A model generated the notes under the pieces. It ran no database searches and was not told the origin of the DNA. It worked only from the letters and a program-made list of their open reading frames with translations. Positions 37,701 to 47,119 of a DNA stretch of 64,000 nt are shown here, piece by piece. Position 1 is the stretch's first letter; each line of letters opens with the position of its first letter. Source of the DNA: Acetobacter orleanensis (GTDB lineage: Bacteria > Pseudomonadota > Alphaproteobacteria > Acetobacterales > Acetobacteraceae); contig NZ_LHZV01000067.1 of assembly GCF_001581005.1 (NCBI RefSeq), positions 62,001 through 126,000 on the forward strand, in the 5' to 3' direction. A program made the position numbers and the translations under genes.

Positions 37701-39006
37701 CCGGCAGGTTGAGCGTTAGAGTGCCGCGCTGCGGCGCCGCTGTCAGGACAGAGCCTGTCAGGTGCAGGAGCGGATGTGAAATATCCAACTCCAGCGGCTT
37801 ACCGGCAGGCGTGGGAGAAAGTTTTGCATCCAGTTGCACTGGCGCGGAAGCCAGCAGGTTAGGCGCGCTACCGGGTATCCGCACGCCGTCCGCTGTCATG
37901 ACCAGATGCAGCAGATCAACCACTCCGGCCTGCCCGTTCTGGCCGGTAAAGTTCGCCTTCAGGGTGCTGACAGCCGCCCCGGCTGCGGCCAGCCGATCGA
38001 CCTGAAGTGTTGCCGTGCCATTGGGCGCGGTCATTTTGCCGTTAAGCTGCGCGGCCAGATGAATGGCATCCCACCCGATATCCGGCGTTAACGCCAGTTG
38101 CGGCGAGTCAAACTGTGCGGACAGGCGGGCCATGGTTCCAGCCAACAAATTGAGCACACCGTCCGCTTTCGCCTTGACCGGCCCGGCGGAGGCGGAAAAG
38201 CCCAGTACCGCCGCATCTGTCGGGCCTTTGATATCGAGCGCGAGGGAAACCGGTGTCAGTTGCGGCATTTTCAGTTTTGCCGCCACAAAACCGTCCGTGC
38301 CGTCCTGCGCATCCAGATGCAGGCCCAGCTTGCCACCGCCAGTTGTTGTCGCAAGATCAATCTGCCCTGCGGCATCCAGACGTTTGACGTGCAGCGCAAT
38401 ATCAGACTTCGGCAGAGTGGGCAGGCTCAGCCCATCAATCACCGGGTCTATGGAAGACAGGCGACCATGTCCGGACAGAGAAAAACTGGCCGGAACACCA
38501 GCCAGTGCCGCGCCCACCGTAATGCGCTGCACCGCCAGTGTGCGGATATCAACACTTAATCCCAGACTGGATTTTGTAGTGGTGGCCGGAGCCGCGGGGG
38601 GTGCATTGGGGTCCGAGACCGGAAGGCGCGGAATAGCCAGTTCATCCGCCTTGAGCGTATAAATCCGGGCAGTGCGCCACACCATGCTGAGCGGAGACCA
38701 GTTCAGATCAATATTCCGCAAGGAGAGCCAGATTCCGTCCTTGTCCCGCAAGGCTATGGAGTCCAGATGGAAATTATCTGGAAAACGGCCAGACAGTCCG
38801 GCGATGTTAACCGTCCCGCCCGTTAACGCCGTTGTCTGCTTCATCAGCAGTCTGCGCCCCGGTCCAGTATTGGCCCCCACCAGAATAATACCGACAGCCA
38901 GAACACTCACGCCCGCCAGAACCCCAACGGACAGACCCAGCACACGCCCGGCACGACGTAGCACGGAACGGCGCGGGGCCGGTGTGGTCTCGTTATACTC
39001 AGCCAT
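34744..39006 (-). CDS. tamB: Translocation and assembly module protein TamB
   Basis: About 1,420 residues. An N-terminal membrane anchor (VLGLSVGVLAGVSVLAVGII) is followed by a very long periplasmic beta-rich region of repeated strands and the C-terminal TamB (DUF490) domain (LDFEADRAVNGETAMLKVGG, VLAMLLFGTDAHSL, GLDRLAVGGGSGVG). TamB spans the periplasm as a hydrophobic groove and, with TamA, takes part in outer-membrane protein assembly and lipid transfer. The start overlaps the tamA stop in TGATG, which fixes it. The end VGLLWQYRY is typical of the family. Confidence 0.93.
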   Translation of the reverse strand: MAEYNETTPAPRRSVLRRAGRVLGLSVGVLAGVSVLAVGIILVGANTGPGRRLLMKQTTALTGGTVNIAGLSGRFPDNFHLDSIALRDKDGIWLSLRNIDLNWSPLSMVWRTARIYTLKADELAIPRLPVSDPNAPPAAPATTTKSSLGLSVDIRTLAVQRITVGAALAGVPASFSLSGHGRLSSIDPVIDGLSLPTLPKSDIALHVKRLDAAGQIDLATTTGGGKLGLHLDAQDGTDGFVAAKLKMPQLTPVSLALDIKGPTDAAVLGFSASAGPVKAKADGVLNLLAGTMARLSAQFDSPQLALTPDIGWDAIHLAAQLNGKMTAPNGTATLQVDRLAAAGAAVSTLKANFTGQNGQAGVVDLLHLVMTADGVRIPGSAPNLLASAPVQLDAKLSPTPAGKPLELDISHPLLHLTGSVLTAAPQRGTLTLNLPDLRPIGQVAGTPLQGTAGVTAQFDLPAKPEGDTHLKADGTLAITGGQLQAAGLIGPKGTFALAATLRPHASPASTSTGGEQKKQASQPVAQSTGQQIDLTSLTVDGQALHLKAQGRVNTGQDLDITSTLALPDLARALPSLRGGVTLALSAKGLMQDFAAKLHLEGDLGTATMPRGPVVLDADIAHLPSAPAGTVEAHGTVNRAPLLLNVALAQDETGSRQIDLKKLSWNSVQGQGALTLASGEVVPLGTLDLKIGRLADLKDVIGQPISGALAASLKTTQVNQKPQVAIKLDGNVAMPQARIGSLSLAGTVKDPAAHPDADLTLKLGGLAAAGMTGQARVTAKGPENAMALSAQIGPATWSGNPLALDTAALLNLPAKQVHLQKLTATAKQENLRLLAPALISFGETMGVDRLRATLGTQGAEPATADVAGRIKPTLAATVDVRNLTPALARPFMPDLHAQGTLAVQAKVSGTLERPQGQVHLAGNGLRMQGASAAASLPPLHLDATADLAGTSARVKMQADAGPKLSLGVAGTAPLTSTGPLNLRTNGHLDLAIANGYLGAQARQALGQVQLALLVEGTTAAPRVTGTVDLQNADIQDFAQGVHLSAINGRIVGQGSSIVIQNLTAKAGDGTMGVTGSVGVMAPGMPVDIHFVARDARPISSDLITAVMNSEMTIKGQAAGRMDVAGNIDLRKVEINIPNSLPSSVARLDVIRPGDKPEAEKAAATNANASVIGLDLTLTSPGKFFVRGHGLDAEMAGKLKVKGTSTAPLVSGGFDLKRGNFDLAGISLNFTKGRVAFNGSSVDHKLDPTLDFEADRAVNGETAMLKVGGYASAPKISFESIPSLPQDQVLAMLLFGTDAHSLSSTQMVELGTALATLTGVTTFDPMGTLRKTLGLDRLAVGGGSGVGNGGTTVEAGKYVMRGVYVGAKQATSGSGTQAQVQVDLTKHLKLNTTVGTGGNVTGFTTPENDPGSSVGLLWQYRY

Positions 39007-41030
39007 CAGAATGTTTCCCCGAGACCGATATACAGATCCCACTTGTCCCCGCGATAAGCGCGGTTGAGCGGCACCGCGATATCCACACGCACCGGCCCGA
39101 TAGGTGTGTAGTACCGCACACCGCCCCCCGCACCCACGCGGAGCGTGCCGGTAAAGGGCATACTGCTGCTGCCCACCTGCCCGGCATCCACAAATCCGGC
39201 CATACCAAAGCTTTTGAAGAGCCTCTGCCGATATTCAATGGTTCCCGCATCCAGCGACGTTCCGCCAATGGCGTAGCGGGTGCGCCCATATTGCGGCCCC
39301 ACCCCCTGCCAGCGATACCCGCGCACCGTCGCACTACCACCGGCATACATGCGCTGATCCGGCGGGATGTCATACGTGGAAGCGCCCTGAATACTGCCAA
39401 TCATCCCACGCAACGCGATAATGCTCCGTCCCGGCTTGCTGAGACCGAGATGCGCGAGGTCAAAATAAGTGGAAGCCGAGGCGTTCAGGATCGCGAAAAA
39501 GGAGGTCCCGCTTCCCTTGTTCCCCAACGAGACCGAGGGGGTGGCGTTAATACTGGCCCGCACACCATGCAGGGCAGGCTCAATCGGGTTGCCCACGCCT
39601 GTATTGTCAAATGTCGCCCCCAGCGGGGCCGAAATAATGGTGTAGTCACGGCTGACATTAAACTGTTCGATTTTTTCCTGTTCTGCCGCCAGCCCGAAAT
39701 TGACATTCCAGTGTTTATCAATTTTGCGGGTAATCCCGGCATTCACCAGAAACGCGGTCTGACGATAGGACCAGAAGAGCTGCCGCAAAGCCTCGACCCG
39801 CGCGCTCAGATTCTGGTTGCGGCTGTAAAAATCGGGCTTCATGAAATCCGCATACACATCATAACCCAGCCCTTGCTGGGCTGAGCCGCCAAGGCCGGTG
39901 ATCAGAGCCGTCAGCTTGAGCCGCTCCGCGTTGCCCAGAATATTGTAATGCGTCCACGTTGCCCCCACGCGGGCGCCAAGGTCTGTTGAATAGCCCGCTT
40001 CCGCCCCCACGGACCGCCGCTTGGCTTCCTTGAACGTAAAGTCCAGCGGCATGGTGCCGTTAACCGGCTTTGTCGAACCATCCTTGACCGCAACATTGGA
40101 AAACACACCGAGCGAACTCAGGTCCTGCCGTGCGGCTTCAATTTTGGAGGGTTGGTAAAGCTGACCTTCCTGCACCGTCATCCGGCGGCGCACAAATGAT
40201 TCATGCACCCGCTTCAACCCGTCCACATCAATCACGCCGATATTGAGAACGGGCCCGGCGGAGGCCGGGTAAACAATGTCCAGCGTATGCGTCTGGGGTT
40301 TAAGATACGCCCGTGGCTTATCTACCTGCGCCAGCGCATGGCCTTCTTCCCGCCAGACATCCAGCAGGCTTCCGCCGCTCCCCAGCACAGCCTGCGCCAC
40401 CGCATCCTGCCCGGTTTTCAAGCCAAAGGCTGTTTGCTGGGCTTCCGTCAGGCTGACGGGCGCGTTGGTTTTGGGGTCCACCACCGTAACAGACCCAAGG
40501 TGATAAAGTGGGCCTTTCTTGACCGTGATGTCAGCCGTAACTTTCTCGCCTGCCGGCACACCGTTCAGCCAGTCAGACAGTGCCGGGGATGTGCCATCCA
40601 CAACAACGGCATCTTTCTCTTTGGCGCGATGCAGGGAAATCTGGACGGTGCCTTCGTAATAACCGTAACTCTCCAGCGCGGAACGCAGGCGGTCATACTC
40701 GCTACGCACCCGCCCGGCCAATGCAAACGGCCCCACAGCATGCGTTGCCTGAAGGTTCAGCAGGTCAGATGAGGATTTAAGAGCCGCATCAAGGTCAGCC
40801 TGACCACTGCTTTCCAGATGTGTCACGTAAGGCTGAGGGTCTGCCGCCCAGACACAGCCCGTAGCCGCACCCCACAGCGTCACGCCTGTCACAACACGAT
40901 TCGCTGTCAGCACGAGGCCGTCCAGAACGCCTTTACTGCTCACCTGCACGCACCTCTGCTCCCACCGCTCGTCTGCTCCCCCTGCTTTCCGCAACGCGTC
41001 TCCCGCGCGCATGATCACGCCGTGCGTCAT
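39006..41030 (-). CDS. tamA: Outer membrane assembly protein TamA (BamA/Omp85 family)
   Basis: 674 residues from this ATG. POTRA-like domains (DGLKRVHESFVRRRMTVQEG and earlier repeats) precede a C-terminal 16-strand barrel with the Omp85 marks YAGGSATVRGYRWQ (VRGY lid-lock loop) and terminal Phe (YIGLGETF). A GTG at 40943 behind AGAGGTG would put the signal peptide (VTGVTLWGAATGCVWA) near the N-terminus and may be the true start; the longer form carries 29 polar residues before it. It is upstream of and coupled to tamB. Confidence 0.92.
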   Translation of the reverse strand: MTHGVIMRAGDALRKAGGADERWEQRCVQVSSKGVLDGLVLTANRVVTGVTLWGAATGCVWAADPQPYVTHLESSGQADLDAALKSSSDLLNLQATHAVGPFALAGRVRSEYDRLRSALESYGYYEGTVQISLHRAKEKDAVVVDGTSPALSDWLNGVPAGEKVTADITVKKGPLYHLGSVTVVDPKTNAPVSLTEAQQTAFGLKTGQDAVAQAVLGSGGSLLDVWREEGHALAQVDKPRAYLKPQTHTLDIVYPASAGPVLNIGVIDVDGLKRVHESFVRRRMTVQEGQLYQPSKIEAARQDLSSLGVFSNVAVKDGSTKPVNGTMPLDFTFKEAKRRSVGAEAGYSTDLGARVGATWTHYNILGNAERLKLTALITGLGGSAQQGLGYDVYADFMKPDFYSRNQNLSARVEALRQLFWSYRQTAFLVNAGITRKIDKHWNVNFGLAAEQEKIEQFNVSRDYTIISAPLGATFDNTGVGNPIEPALHGVRASINATPSVSLGNKGSGTSFFAILNASASTYFDLAHLGLSKPGRSIIALRGMIGSIQGASTYDIPPDQRMYAGGSATVRGYRWQGVGPQYGRTRYAIGGTSLDAGTIEYRQRLFKSFGMAGFVDAGQVGSSSMPFTGTLRVGAGGGVRYYTPIGPVRVDIAVPLNRAYRGDKWDLYIGLGETF

Positions 41031-41156
41031 GCCCCATCACCATGACCAAAATGCGATCACTTTCAGGTTTTCAAGGATTTCTTCGCCCCAGCCCTTCTTG
41101 TGCCATCTTGCAGGCATCTTGCGAAGCACGATTGTCCGAGTGCATCAGTTCGCGTT

Positions 41157-42251
41157 ATGAGAGCCTATGATTTGCCATTTCCGCCGCAAACCCAGCCCCT
41201 GCCTGAACAAGGCAGACCCGGACTCATGAGCCGCGCCTTCCTCTCTCCCCTCCCATCATGGGTGGAAAAATGCTGTCGGTTGCGCGCACAGGCCAAGGGT
41301 GGCCTCCGGCTGGGAACCATTGCACTTTGGGTTCCGCTCTCTGTCGGGTTTGAAGCCTGCCTTCTGCTGGTGCCCGGCACGCCCAAAATCCGCTGGACAC
41401 GCGTTATCTGGGGCGTGCTGTGCAAATTACTGGGTCTGCGTATCCGGGTTATTGGCAAACGGGCTGGCAATGTTGGGGGGGCTCGTGCGCGGGCGCGGGG
41501 TGAACGGCCTGTTATTTATATTTCCAACCATTCCTCATGGCTGGATGTGCTGGTTCTTGGCACGCTGCTGCCATCTGTTTTTGTCGCCAAAGGCGATATT
41601 GAGAAATGGCCCATCATGGGGCTGGTGTCCAAAATCGGCCGGACCATTTTTGTCAGCCGCCAGCGCAGCACCACCGGGCGCGAGCGCGACCTGATGATCC
41701 GCCGCATGGTGGAAGGGGATAATCTGGTTCTTTTCCCGGAAGGCACATCGTCCGACGGCTCCCGTGTGCTGCCGTTCATGTCCGCCTTCTTCGCCATTGC
41801 CAAACTGCCCCGCCTGCGCGATGGCGAGAAAAGCCAGATCCCTCTTGTTTATGATCCCGGCATGTCTCCCATCATCCAGCCGATTTCCGTGGTGTATGAT
41901 GAACTGGAAGGCCTGCCCGTAGCCCGCCTGCGCCGCCCGGTTTTTGCCTGGTACGGAGATATGGATCTCGGCCCGCATCTCTGGCAGTTGGTGCAGTGGC
42001 AACGCGCACGCGCCACCGTTATCCTGCATGAACCGCTGGACCCGGAACTCTTCCCCAGCCGGAAGGCACTCGCACAGGCCGCATGGCATGCTGTGGCTCA
42101 GGGTGCTGCGGACCTGCGGCAGAATCAGGATGCCCAGCCCCAGTCAGGCCGGTGCGAACCAGATCAAATTCCCAGCAATAAATCGCGCTTCATAAAACGG
42201 CTGCTTGACAGACTGCCTCTCCGTTTTGCTTCATACGAGAAGACAAGCTGA
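41157..42251 (+). CDS. plsC: 1-acyl-sn-glycerol-3-phosphate acyltransferase (PlsC family)
   Basis: About 364 residues. PlsC transfers a second acyl chain to lysophosphatidic acid in phospholipid synthesis. The acyltransferase signature is clear: block I NHSSWLD (His-x4-Asp), block [12 protein letters not shown], block [15 protein letters not shown] and block IV. One hydrophobic helix near the N-terminus ([19 protein letters not shown]) anchors it in the membrane. The start is uncertain: ATGs at 41157 and 41226 are both possible. The C-terminal 90 residues are longer than in E. coli PlsC and rich in Gln and Arg. Confidence 0.88.
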   Translation: MRAYDLPFPPQTQPLPEQGRPGLMSRAFLSPLPSWVEKCCRLRAQAKGGLRLGTIALWVPLSVGFEACLLLVPGTPKIRWTRVIWGVLCKLLGLRIRVIGKRAGNVGGARARARGERPVIYISNHSSWLDVLVLGTLLPSVFVAKGDIEKWPIMGLVSKIGRTIFVSRQRSTTGRERDLMIRRMVEGDNLVLFPEGTSSDGSRVLPFMSAFFAIAKLPRLRDGEKSQIPLVYDPGMSPIIQPISVVYDELEGLPVARLRRPVFAWYGDMDLGPHLWQLVQWQRARATVILHEPLDPELFPSRKALAQAAWHAVAQGAADLRQNQDAQPQSGRCEPDQIPSNKSRFIKRLLDRLPLRFASYEKTS

Positions 42252-42378
42252 GGACCACCCTTTATGGCGCACAGCCCCTCGATTTCCGGAAAAGAGTCTT
42301 GACCTCTGGCCTGACTGGCCTGATTTCCTCCTCCTGCCGTACGGAATGGGCCTGCGGTGTGCCGGAGCCGCTGCTGTC

Positions 42379-43779
42379 ATGACTGGACTTTCCTCTTCTT
42401 CTCCCGCCCCGACGACAACGACAACACGTGGCCTGCATGTCATCACATGGGGCTGCCAGATGAATGTGTATGACAGCGCACGGATGAGCGATGTGCTGCG
42501 CCCGCTCGGCTATCAGCCGGTGGACACACCCACTGCGGCGGACATGATTATCCTCAATACCTGCCACATCCGGGACCGCGCTGCGGAAAAAGTGTTCTCG
42601 GAACTCGGCCGCCTGCGGAAAATTAAGGACGAGCGCGAAGCCACCGGGCAGAAGACCATCATCGCCGTGGCCGGCTGCGTCGCACAGGCGGAAGGGCAGG
42701 AAATTCTGGCCCGTGCGCCCTATGTGGATATTGTCCTAGGCCCGCAGACCTATCATCGCCTGCCGGAAATGGTGGCCCGCGCCGCCCGTGCGGGTGGCGC
42801 GGTGATCGAGACGGATTTTCCCGCAGAGCAGAAATTTGACTTCCTGCCAGAAACAGCAGCCCCGCAGACGCCCGGCAACCTCACCGCGTTCCTCACCATT
42901 CAGGAAGGGTGTGACAAATTCTGCTCCTTCTGCGTGGTGCCTTACACACGCGGGGCCGAGGTCAGCCGCCCGGTCACGTCCGTTCTGGCGGAAGCCCGGC
43001 GCATGGTGGAAAGCGGCGTGCAGGAAATCAGCCTGCTGGGCCAGAACGTCAACGCCTATCACGGCACAGGCCCGGATGGAGACGTCTGGGGGCTGGCCCA
43101 GCTAGCCTATGCGCTGGCCGCGATCCCCGGCCTGAACCGCATCCGCTACGCGACATCCCACCCGCGCGATATGGATGACGCCCTGATTGCCGCCCATCGG
43201 GACCTGCCGGAACTCATGCCCTACCTGCACCTGCCGGTGCAGTCCGGGTCTGACAAAATCCTGCGGGCCATGAACCGGGGGCACACCGCGGACGAATACC
43301 GGGACATTGTCCGCAAACTGCAAGACGCGCAGCCGGACATGGCGCTCTCCTCAGACTTCATTGTCGGCCATCCGGGCGAAACGGACGAGGATTTTGAAGC
43401 CACCATGCAACTGGTGCGGGATGTCACCTTTGCGCAGGCTTACTCCTTCAAATACTCGCAGCGCCCCGGCACCCCTGCCGCCGGAGCTCCGTTGCAGGTG
43501 CCAGAAGACGTGAAGGATGCCCGCCTTCAAGCTCTGCAAGCCCTGCTGCGGGAGCAGCAGGATGCGTTCAACCAGTCTCTCGTGGGCAAGACCGTCTCTG
43601 TCCTGTTCACGTCGGAGGGCCGCAAGCCGGGCCAGATTGCCGGGCGCACCCCATGGCTCCAGCCCGTGCATGTGGATGGCACACCGGACCTGATTGGCCG
43701 GGAAGTGCCCGTTAAAATTACTGAACGCCTGACCAACTCTCTCAACGGCATTCTGGAAGAGGAGACCGTATACGCTTGA
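42379..43779 (+). CDS. miaB: tRNA-2-methylthio-N6-dimethylallyladenosine synthase MiaB
   Basis: About 466 residues, radical SAM methylthiotransferase that modifies A37 of tRNAs reading UNN codons. The N-terminal MTTase domain has its cluster cysteines in [18 protein letters not shown] and [10 protein letters not shown]; the radical SAM cluster is [16 protein letters not shown]; a TRAM domain closes the protein. The start at MTGLSSSS removes an upstream stretch with no family similarity that would overlap plsC. The stop overlaps the TTG start of phoH. Confidence 0.95.
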   Translation: MTGLSSSSPAPTTTTTRGLHVITWGCQMNVYDSARMSDVLRPLGYQPVDTPTAADMIILNTCHIRDRAAEKVFSELGRLRKIKDEREATGQKTIIAVAGCVAQAEGQEILARAPYVDIVLGPQTYHRLPEMVARAARAGGAVIETDFPAEQKFDFLPETAAPQTPGNLTAFLTIQEGCDKFCSFCVVPYTRGAEVSRPVTSVLAEARRMVESGVQEISLLGQNVNAYHGTGPDGDVWGLAQLAYALAAIPGLNRIRYATSHPRDMDDALIAAHRDLPELMPYLHLPVQSGSDKILRAMNRGHTADEYRDIVRKLQDAQPDMALSSDFIVGHPGETDEDFEATMQLVRDVTFAQAYSFKYSQRPGTPAAGAPLQVPEDVKDARLQALQALLREQQDAFNQSLVGKTVSVLFTSEGRKPGQIAGRTPWLQPVHVDGTPDLIGREVPVKITERLTNSLNGILEEETVYA

Positions 43780-44873
43780 GCACCACCAACCAGACCCTCT
43801 CCACCGCACCGGAAAAACCGGTCACCCTGCTATTTGAAGATAACGCGCTGCTGGCGCGCCTTGTAGGAGACCATGACCGCAATCTGCGCCACATGGAGGA
43901 AGGGCTGGAGGTGCAGGTCGCCCATCGCGGGAACCGGATTTCCATCAGGGGCACACCGGCCGATGTCGCCATAGCCCGCACAACGCTCAGCACTCTTTAT
44001 CAGAAACTGGCCGCCGGGGGCGTGGTGGATGTCAGCACATTGGAAGCTGTCATCCGCATGACCCAACTGCGTGAAAGCACAAGGCACACCGATATGCAGC
44101 GTTCAGCCGATGTTCACCAGACAGTCCAGCACCCCGCGCAGGCTGATGCCACAGGCACCATGCCTGCCCTGAAAATGCGCCATGGGGTAATTGAACCCCG
44201 CTCCCCCGGACAGGCCGCCTACATGCAGGCGTTGGCCAAAAAGGAGATGGTGTTCGGCATTGGGCCAGCAGGCACCGGCAAAACCTATCTGGCCGTGGCA
44301 CAGGCTGTCGCCATGTTGCAGGCGGGTTCGGTGGACCGGATCATCCTCTCCCGCCCGGCGGTGGAAGCCGGGGAACGTCTGGGCTTCCTGCCCGGAGACA
44401 TGAAAGACAAGATCGACCCCTACCTGCGCCCGCTTTATGACGCCCTGCATGACATGCTGCCGGGAGATCAGGTCGTGCGGCGGATGGCGGCGGGGGATAT
44501 TGAGGTCGCTCCACTGGCCTTCATGCGCGGGCGCACGCTCTCCCATGCGTTTGTCATTCTGGATGAAGCCCAGAACACCACCATCGCGCAGATGAAGATG
44601 TTTCTCACCCGCCTCGGGCCGGGGTCACGCATGGTAATTACGGGCGACCTCACCCAGATCGACCTGCCTTCGGGCACGACATCCGGGCTGAAGGACGCTC
44701 TGGAAACGCTGGGCCATGTGCGCGGCATTAACATCACACAGTTTGACGCGGCGGATGTGGTGCGGCACAGACTGGTCGCGCGCATTGTAGAAGCGTATGA
44801 TGTAAGGACGACGGCTCTCAGGGGATCGCCCCGTGACAATGGCCGTCAGGAGAACAATGGAACCGCCAAGTAG
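43776..44873 (+). CDS. PhoH-like ATPase (YbeZ type)
   Basis: 365 residues, P-loop ATPase of the PhoH family with an N-terminal KH-like region ([18 protein letters not shown]). It has Walker [32 protein letters not shown], Walker [11 protein letters not shown] and the [11 protein letters not shown] sensor. It works with the RNase YbeY in ribosome and RNA maturation in bacteria where this has been studied. The TTG start overlaps the miaB stop (TTGA), and ybeY follows at once. This miaB-phoH-ybeY-corC order is widely conserved. Confidence 0.93.
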   Translation: MSTTNQTLSTAPEKPVTLLFEDNALLARLVGDHDRNLRHMEEGLEVQVAHRGNRISIRGTPADVAIARTTLSTLYQKLAAGGVVDVSTLEAVIRMTQLRESTRHTDMQRSADVHQTVQHPAQADATGTMPALKMRHGVIEPRSPGQAAYMQALAKKEMVFGIGPAGTGKTYLAVAQAVAMLQAGSVDRIILSRPAVEAGERLGFLPGDMKDKIDPYLRPLYDALHDMLPGDQVVRRMAAGDIEVAPLAFMRGRTLSHAFVILDEAQNTTIAQMKMFLTRLGPGSRMVITGDLTQIDLPSGTTSGLKDALETLGHVRGINITQFDAADVVRHRLVARIVEAYDVRTTALRGSPRDNGRQENNGTAK

Positions 44874-45444
44874 CACAAGCCACGTTCCCGCAAGGGATGT
44901 GGCTGGCCCGGAAAATCCTGCGACAGCAGGCTTTTTCCCCTCCTGCGCGTTTGAAGAAACGCCGGAAATTCTGGTAGAGGACCGGCGCTGGCACTGTTAC
45001 GTGCCCCGCGCGGAACAACTGGTGCGCCACACTCTGGCCGCCTGCAAAGGGTATGGCCGCCAGCCCGGCAGCGTTGTGTTATCGACCGACCGCGTGGTGC
45101 GTGTCCTCAACGGGCAGCATCGCGGCAAGCACCGCCCCACCAATGTTCTGACCTTTGACCCACCATTTGCCCCACCTCCGGGCATTCCCGGCGGAGACAT
45201 TATCTTCGCGCTGGAAACCGTGCTGCGGGAAGCTCGCGCGGCGGGGAAATCTGTCAGCCAGCATCTGGCGCATCTGATTGTTCACGGCAGCCTGCATCTG
45301 GCGGGTTATGACCATCATCAGGCGGGAGAAGCCCGCGAAATGGAAATGCTGGAAGCACGCCTGCTCTCCCGGCTGCATATTCCCAATCCATGGAAGCCGC
45401 AGGGGAAGCCAGAGGGAATGCTACAGGGGACACGACAGGCATGA
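44857..45444 (+). CDS. ybeY: Endoribonuclease YbeY (rRNA maturation factor)
   Basis: 195 residues from the ATG behind AGGAG (44848-44852). The zinc site H-x3-H-x5-H is complete in HGSLHLAGYDH, and LNGQHRGKHRPTNVLTF is the conserved central block. YbeY matures the 3' end of 16S rRNA and takes part in ribosome quality control. The N-terminal 25 residues and the Pro/Gln/Gly-rich C-terminal tail extend beyond the usual 150-160 aa. It overlaps phoH and, by ATGA, corC. Confidence 0.94.
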   Translation: MEPPSSTSHVPARDVAGPENPATAGFFPSCAFEETPEILVEDRRWHCYVPRAEQLVRHTLAACKGYGRQPGSVVLSTDRVVRVLNGQHRGKHRPTNVLTFDPPFAPPPGIPGGDIIFALETVLREARAAGKSVSQHLAHLIVHGSLHLAGYDHHQAGEAREMEMLEARLLSRLHIPNPWKPQGKPEGMLQGTRQA

Positions 45445-46385
45445 GCGAGCACGACTCCACACGGTCAGAAGGGCAAGACCCTCCCAGCCGCGGCCTGTTT
45501 TCCTTTCTAAGCCGTAGAAAGCAGACTCCCGGCCTGCGCAGTTCCATTGCAGCCCTTGTGCAGCAGGCTGCCAACGAATCCGAGACACCGGAAGGGGAAA
45601 AACCGGAGCTGGACCGGCAGGAACGCGTGCTGATTGCCAACATCCTGCGCCTGCGGAATATCTCGGCGGATGATGTGATGATCCCGCGCCCGGATATTAT
45701 CGCGATGCCGGTTGCCATCAGTCTGGATGATGCGCTGGCCATGATGCGGCGGGAAAACCACTCCCGCATGCCGGTTTATCGCAACCAGTTGGATGATATT
45801 GTGGGCATGATCCATGTGAAGGATCTGATTGCCTATGTCGGCACCAGTGAGGCCTTCAACATCGAGCCCCTGCTCCGCCAACCGCTGATGATTGCCCCGC
45901 AGATCCCGGTGATGGACCTGATGCTGCAAATGCGCCAACGCCAGACGCATATGGCGCTGGTGATTGACGAATATGGCGGCGTGGATGGTCTGGTGACGAT
46001 TGAAGACCTGATTGAAACCATCGTCGGCGATATTTCCGATGAGCATGACGAACCCGCCGTGACCATGATTACCGAACGCCCGGACGGCACGTATGATGTG
46101 GATGCCCGCTGCCCGGTGCAGGAGTTTGAACAGCGGATTGGCGGCATTCTCACAGCCTCCGAAAAGGAAGCCGAAATCGAGACAATCGGCGGTCTGGTGT
46201 TCCGCATGGCTGGCCATGTGCCTGCGCGTGGTGAAGTGCTGACCCATGAAAACGGGTATGTTTTCCGGGTGCTGGATGCGGATGCCCGGCACATCCGCCG
46301 CGTGCGGGTCCGCAAACTACCCAACGCGGCAGAACCTACCCCCAGCGAAGGTGAGAGCGATACCGAGCCCTCGCGTATGGCTTGA
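45441..46385 (+). CDS. CorC/HlyC family CBS-domain protein
   Basis: 314 residues, cytosolic, no membrane helix. A tandem CBS pair (VMIPRPDIIAMPVAISLDDA, then VMDLMLQMRQRQTHMALVIDEYGG) is followed by a CorC_HlyC (transporter-associated) domain (EIETIGGLVFRMAGHVPARGE). Members are linked to Mg2+/Co2+ efflux and heavy-metal resistance; the name haemolysin in databases is historical. The ATG overlaps the ybeY stop as ATGA. An lnt gene that often follows corC in other Proteobacteria is not here. Confidence 0.9.
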   Translation: MSEHDSTRSEGQDPPSRGLFSFLSRRKQTPGLRSSIAALVQQAANESETPEGEKPELDRQERVLIANILRLRNISADDVMIPRPDIIAMPVAISLDDALAMMRRENHSRMPVYRNQLDDIVGMIHVKDLIAYVGTSEAFNIEPLLRQPLMIAPQIPVMDLMLQMRQRQTHMALVIDEYGGVDGLVTIEDLIETIVGDISDEHDEPAVTMITERPDGTYDVDARCPVQEFEQRIGGILTASEKEAEIETIGGLVFRMAGHVPARGEVLTHENGYVFRVLDADARHIRRVRVRKLPNAAEPTPSEGESDTEPSRMA

Positions 46386-46454
46386 CGGACACAGTATTCT
46401 GCCGTCATCCCTAACTGACTGACCGTTTCAACCACAACGAATGCAGGATTACCC

Positions 46455-47081
46455 ATGTCCTTTTCCCGTCGTTCTCTCCTTGTCACCGCTGGCACGGCTC
46501 TGGCCGCAACGGCAACGCACGGTCTGGCTTTTGCCGACACGGCAACCGGGACAGACCCGCGCATGGCGACGCGGCAGATGGGGGATCCGAACGCAAAAAT
46601 CGTTGTGGAAGAATGGTTCTCGCTGACCTGCATCCATTGCGCCCATTTTTCCGAAAACACGTTCCCGCAGGTTAAGAAGAACCTGATCGACACCGGGAAA
46701 ATCCGCTACGTGTTCCATGATTTCCCGACAGATCAGCTTGCAACCGTTGCCGCCATGGTCGCGCGTACGCTGCCGCCGGAACGCTACGAGCCCTTTACGG
46801 CCTCCCTGCTCGCCAGTCTGGACCGCTGGGCCTACATCAAGGACAGCAGCCCGCTGGAAGCCCTGAAAAAAATGGCCGCCTTTGCCGGGATGCCGGGCGA
46901 TGTGTTTGATAAAACAGTCGCCGACCAGCAATTAATGCAGTTCATTCTGGACCAGCAGACGGACGCGCAGAACAAGTATCATTTCGATTCCACGCCGACC
47001 TTCCGCTTCAACAACAAAATTCAGGTTTCGAATGACATGACATACGAAGCCTTCGCCAAAAATCTGGCGGACGCCAGCTGA
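46455..47081 (+). CDS. DsbA-like thiol:disulfide protein with a Tat-type signal
   Basis: 208 residues. The N-terminus carries SRRSLLVTAG followed by a mildly hydrophobic stretch and an AFA cleavage site, which fits a twin-arginine signal better than a Sec one. The mature part is a thioredoxin-fold DsbA domain with active site CIHC, WFSLTCIHCAHFS, the helical insert, and the cis-Pro loop STPTF. Periplasmic thiol oxidation or isomerisation is likely. It directly precedes smc, a common alphaproteobacterial neighbour. The redox partner (DsbB or DsbD) is not in the window. Confidence 0.88.
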   Translation: MSFSRRSLLVTAGTALAATATHGLAFADTATGTDPRMATRQMGDPNAKIVVEEWFSLTCIHCAHFSENTFPQVKKNLIDTGKIRYVFHDFPTDQLATVAAMVARTLPPERYEPFTASLLASLDRWAYIKDSSPLEALKKMAAFAGMPGDVFDKTVADQQLMQFILDQQTDAQNKYHFDSTPTFRFNNKIQVSNDMTYEAFAKNLADAS

Positions 47082-47119
47082 CGCGCGCCGTCTCCGTCTG
47101 GCAATAAGCCCGGTTCTGT

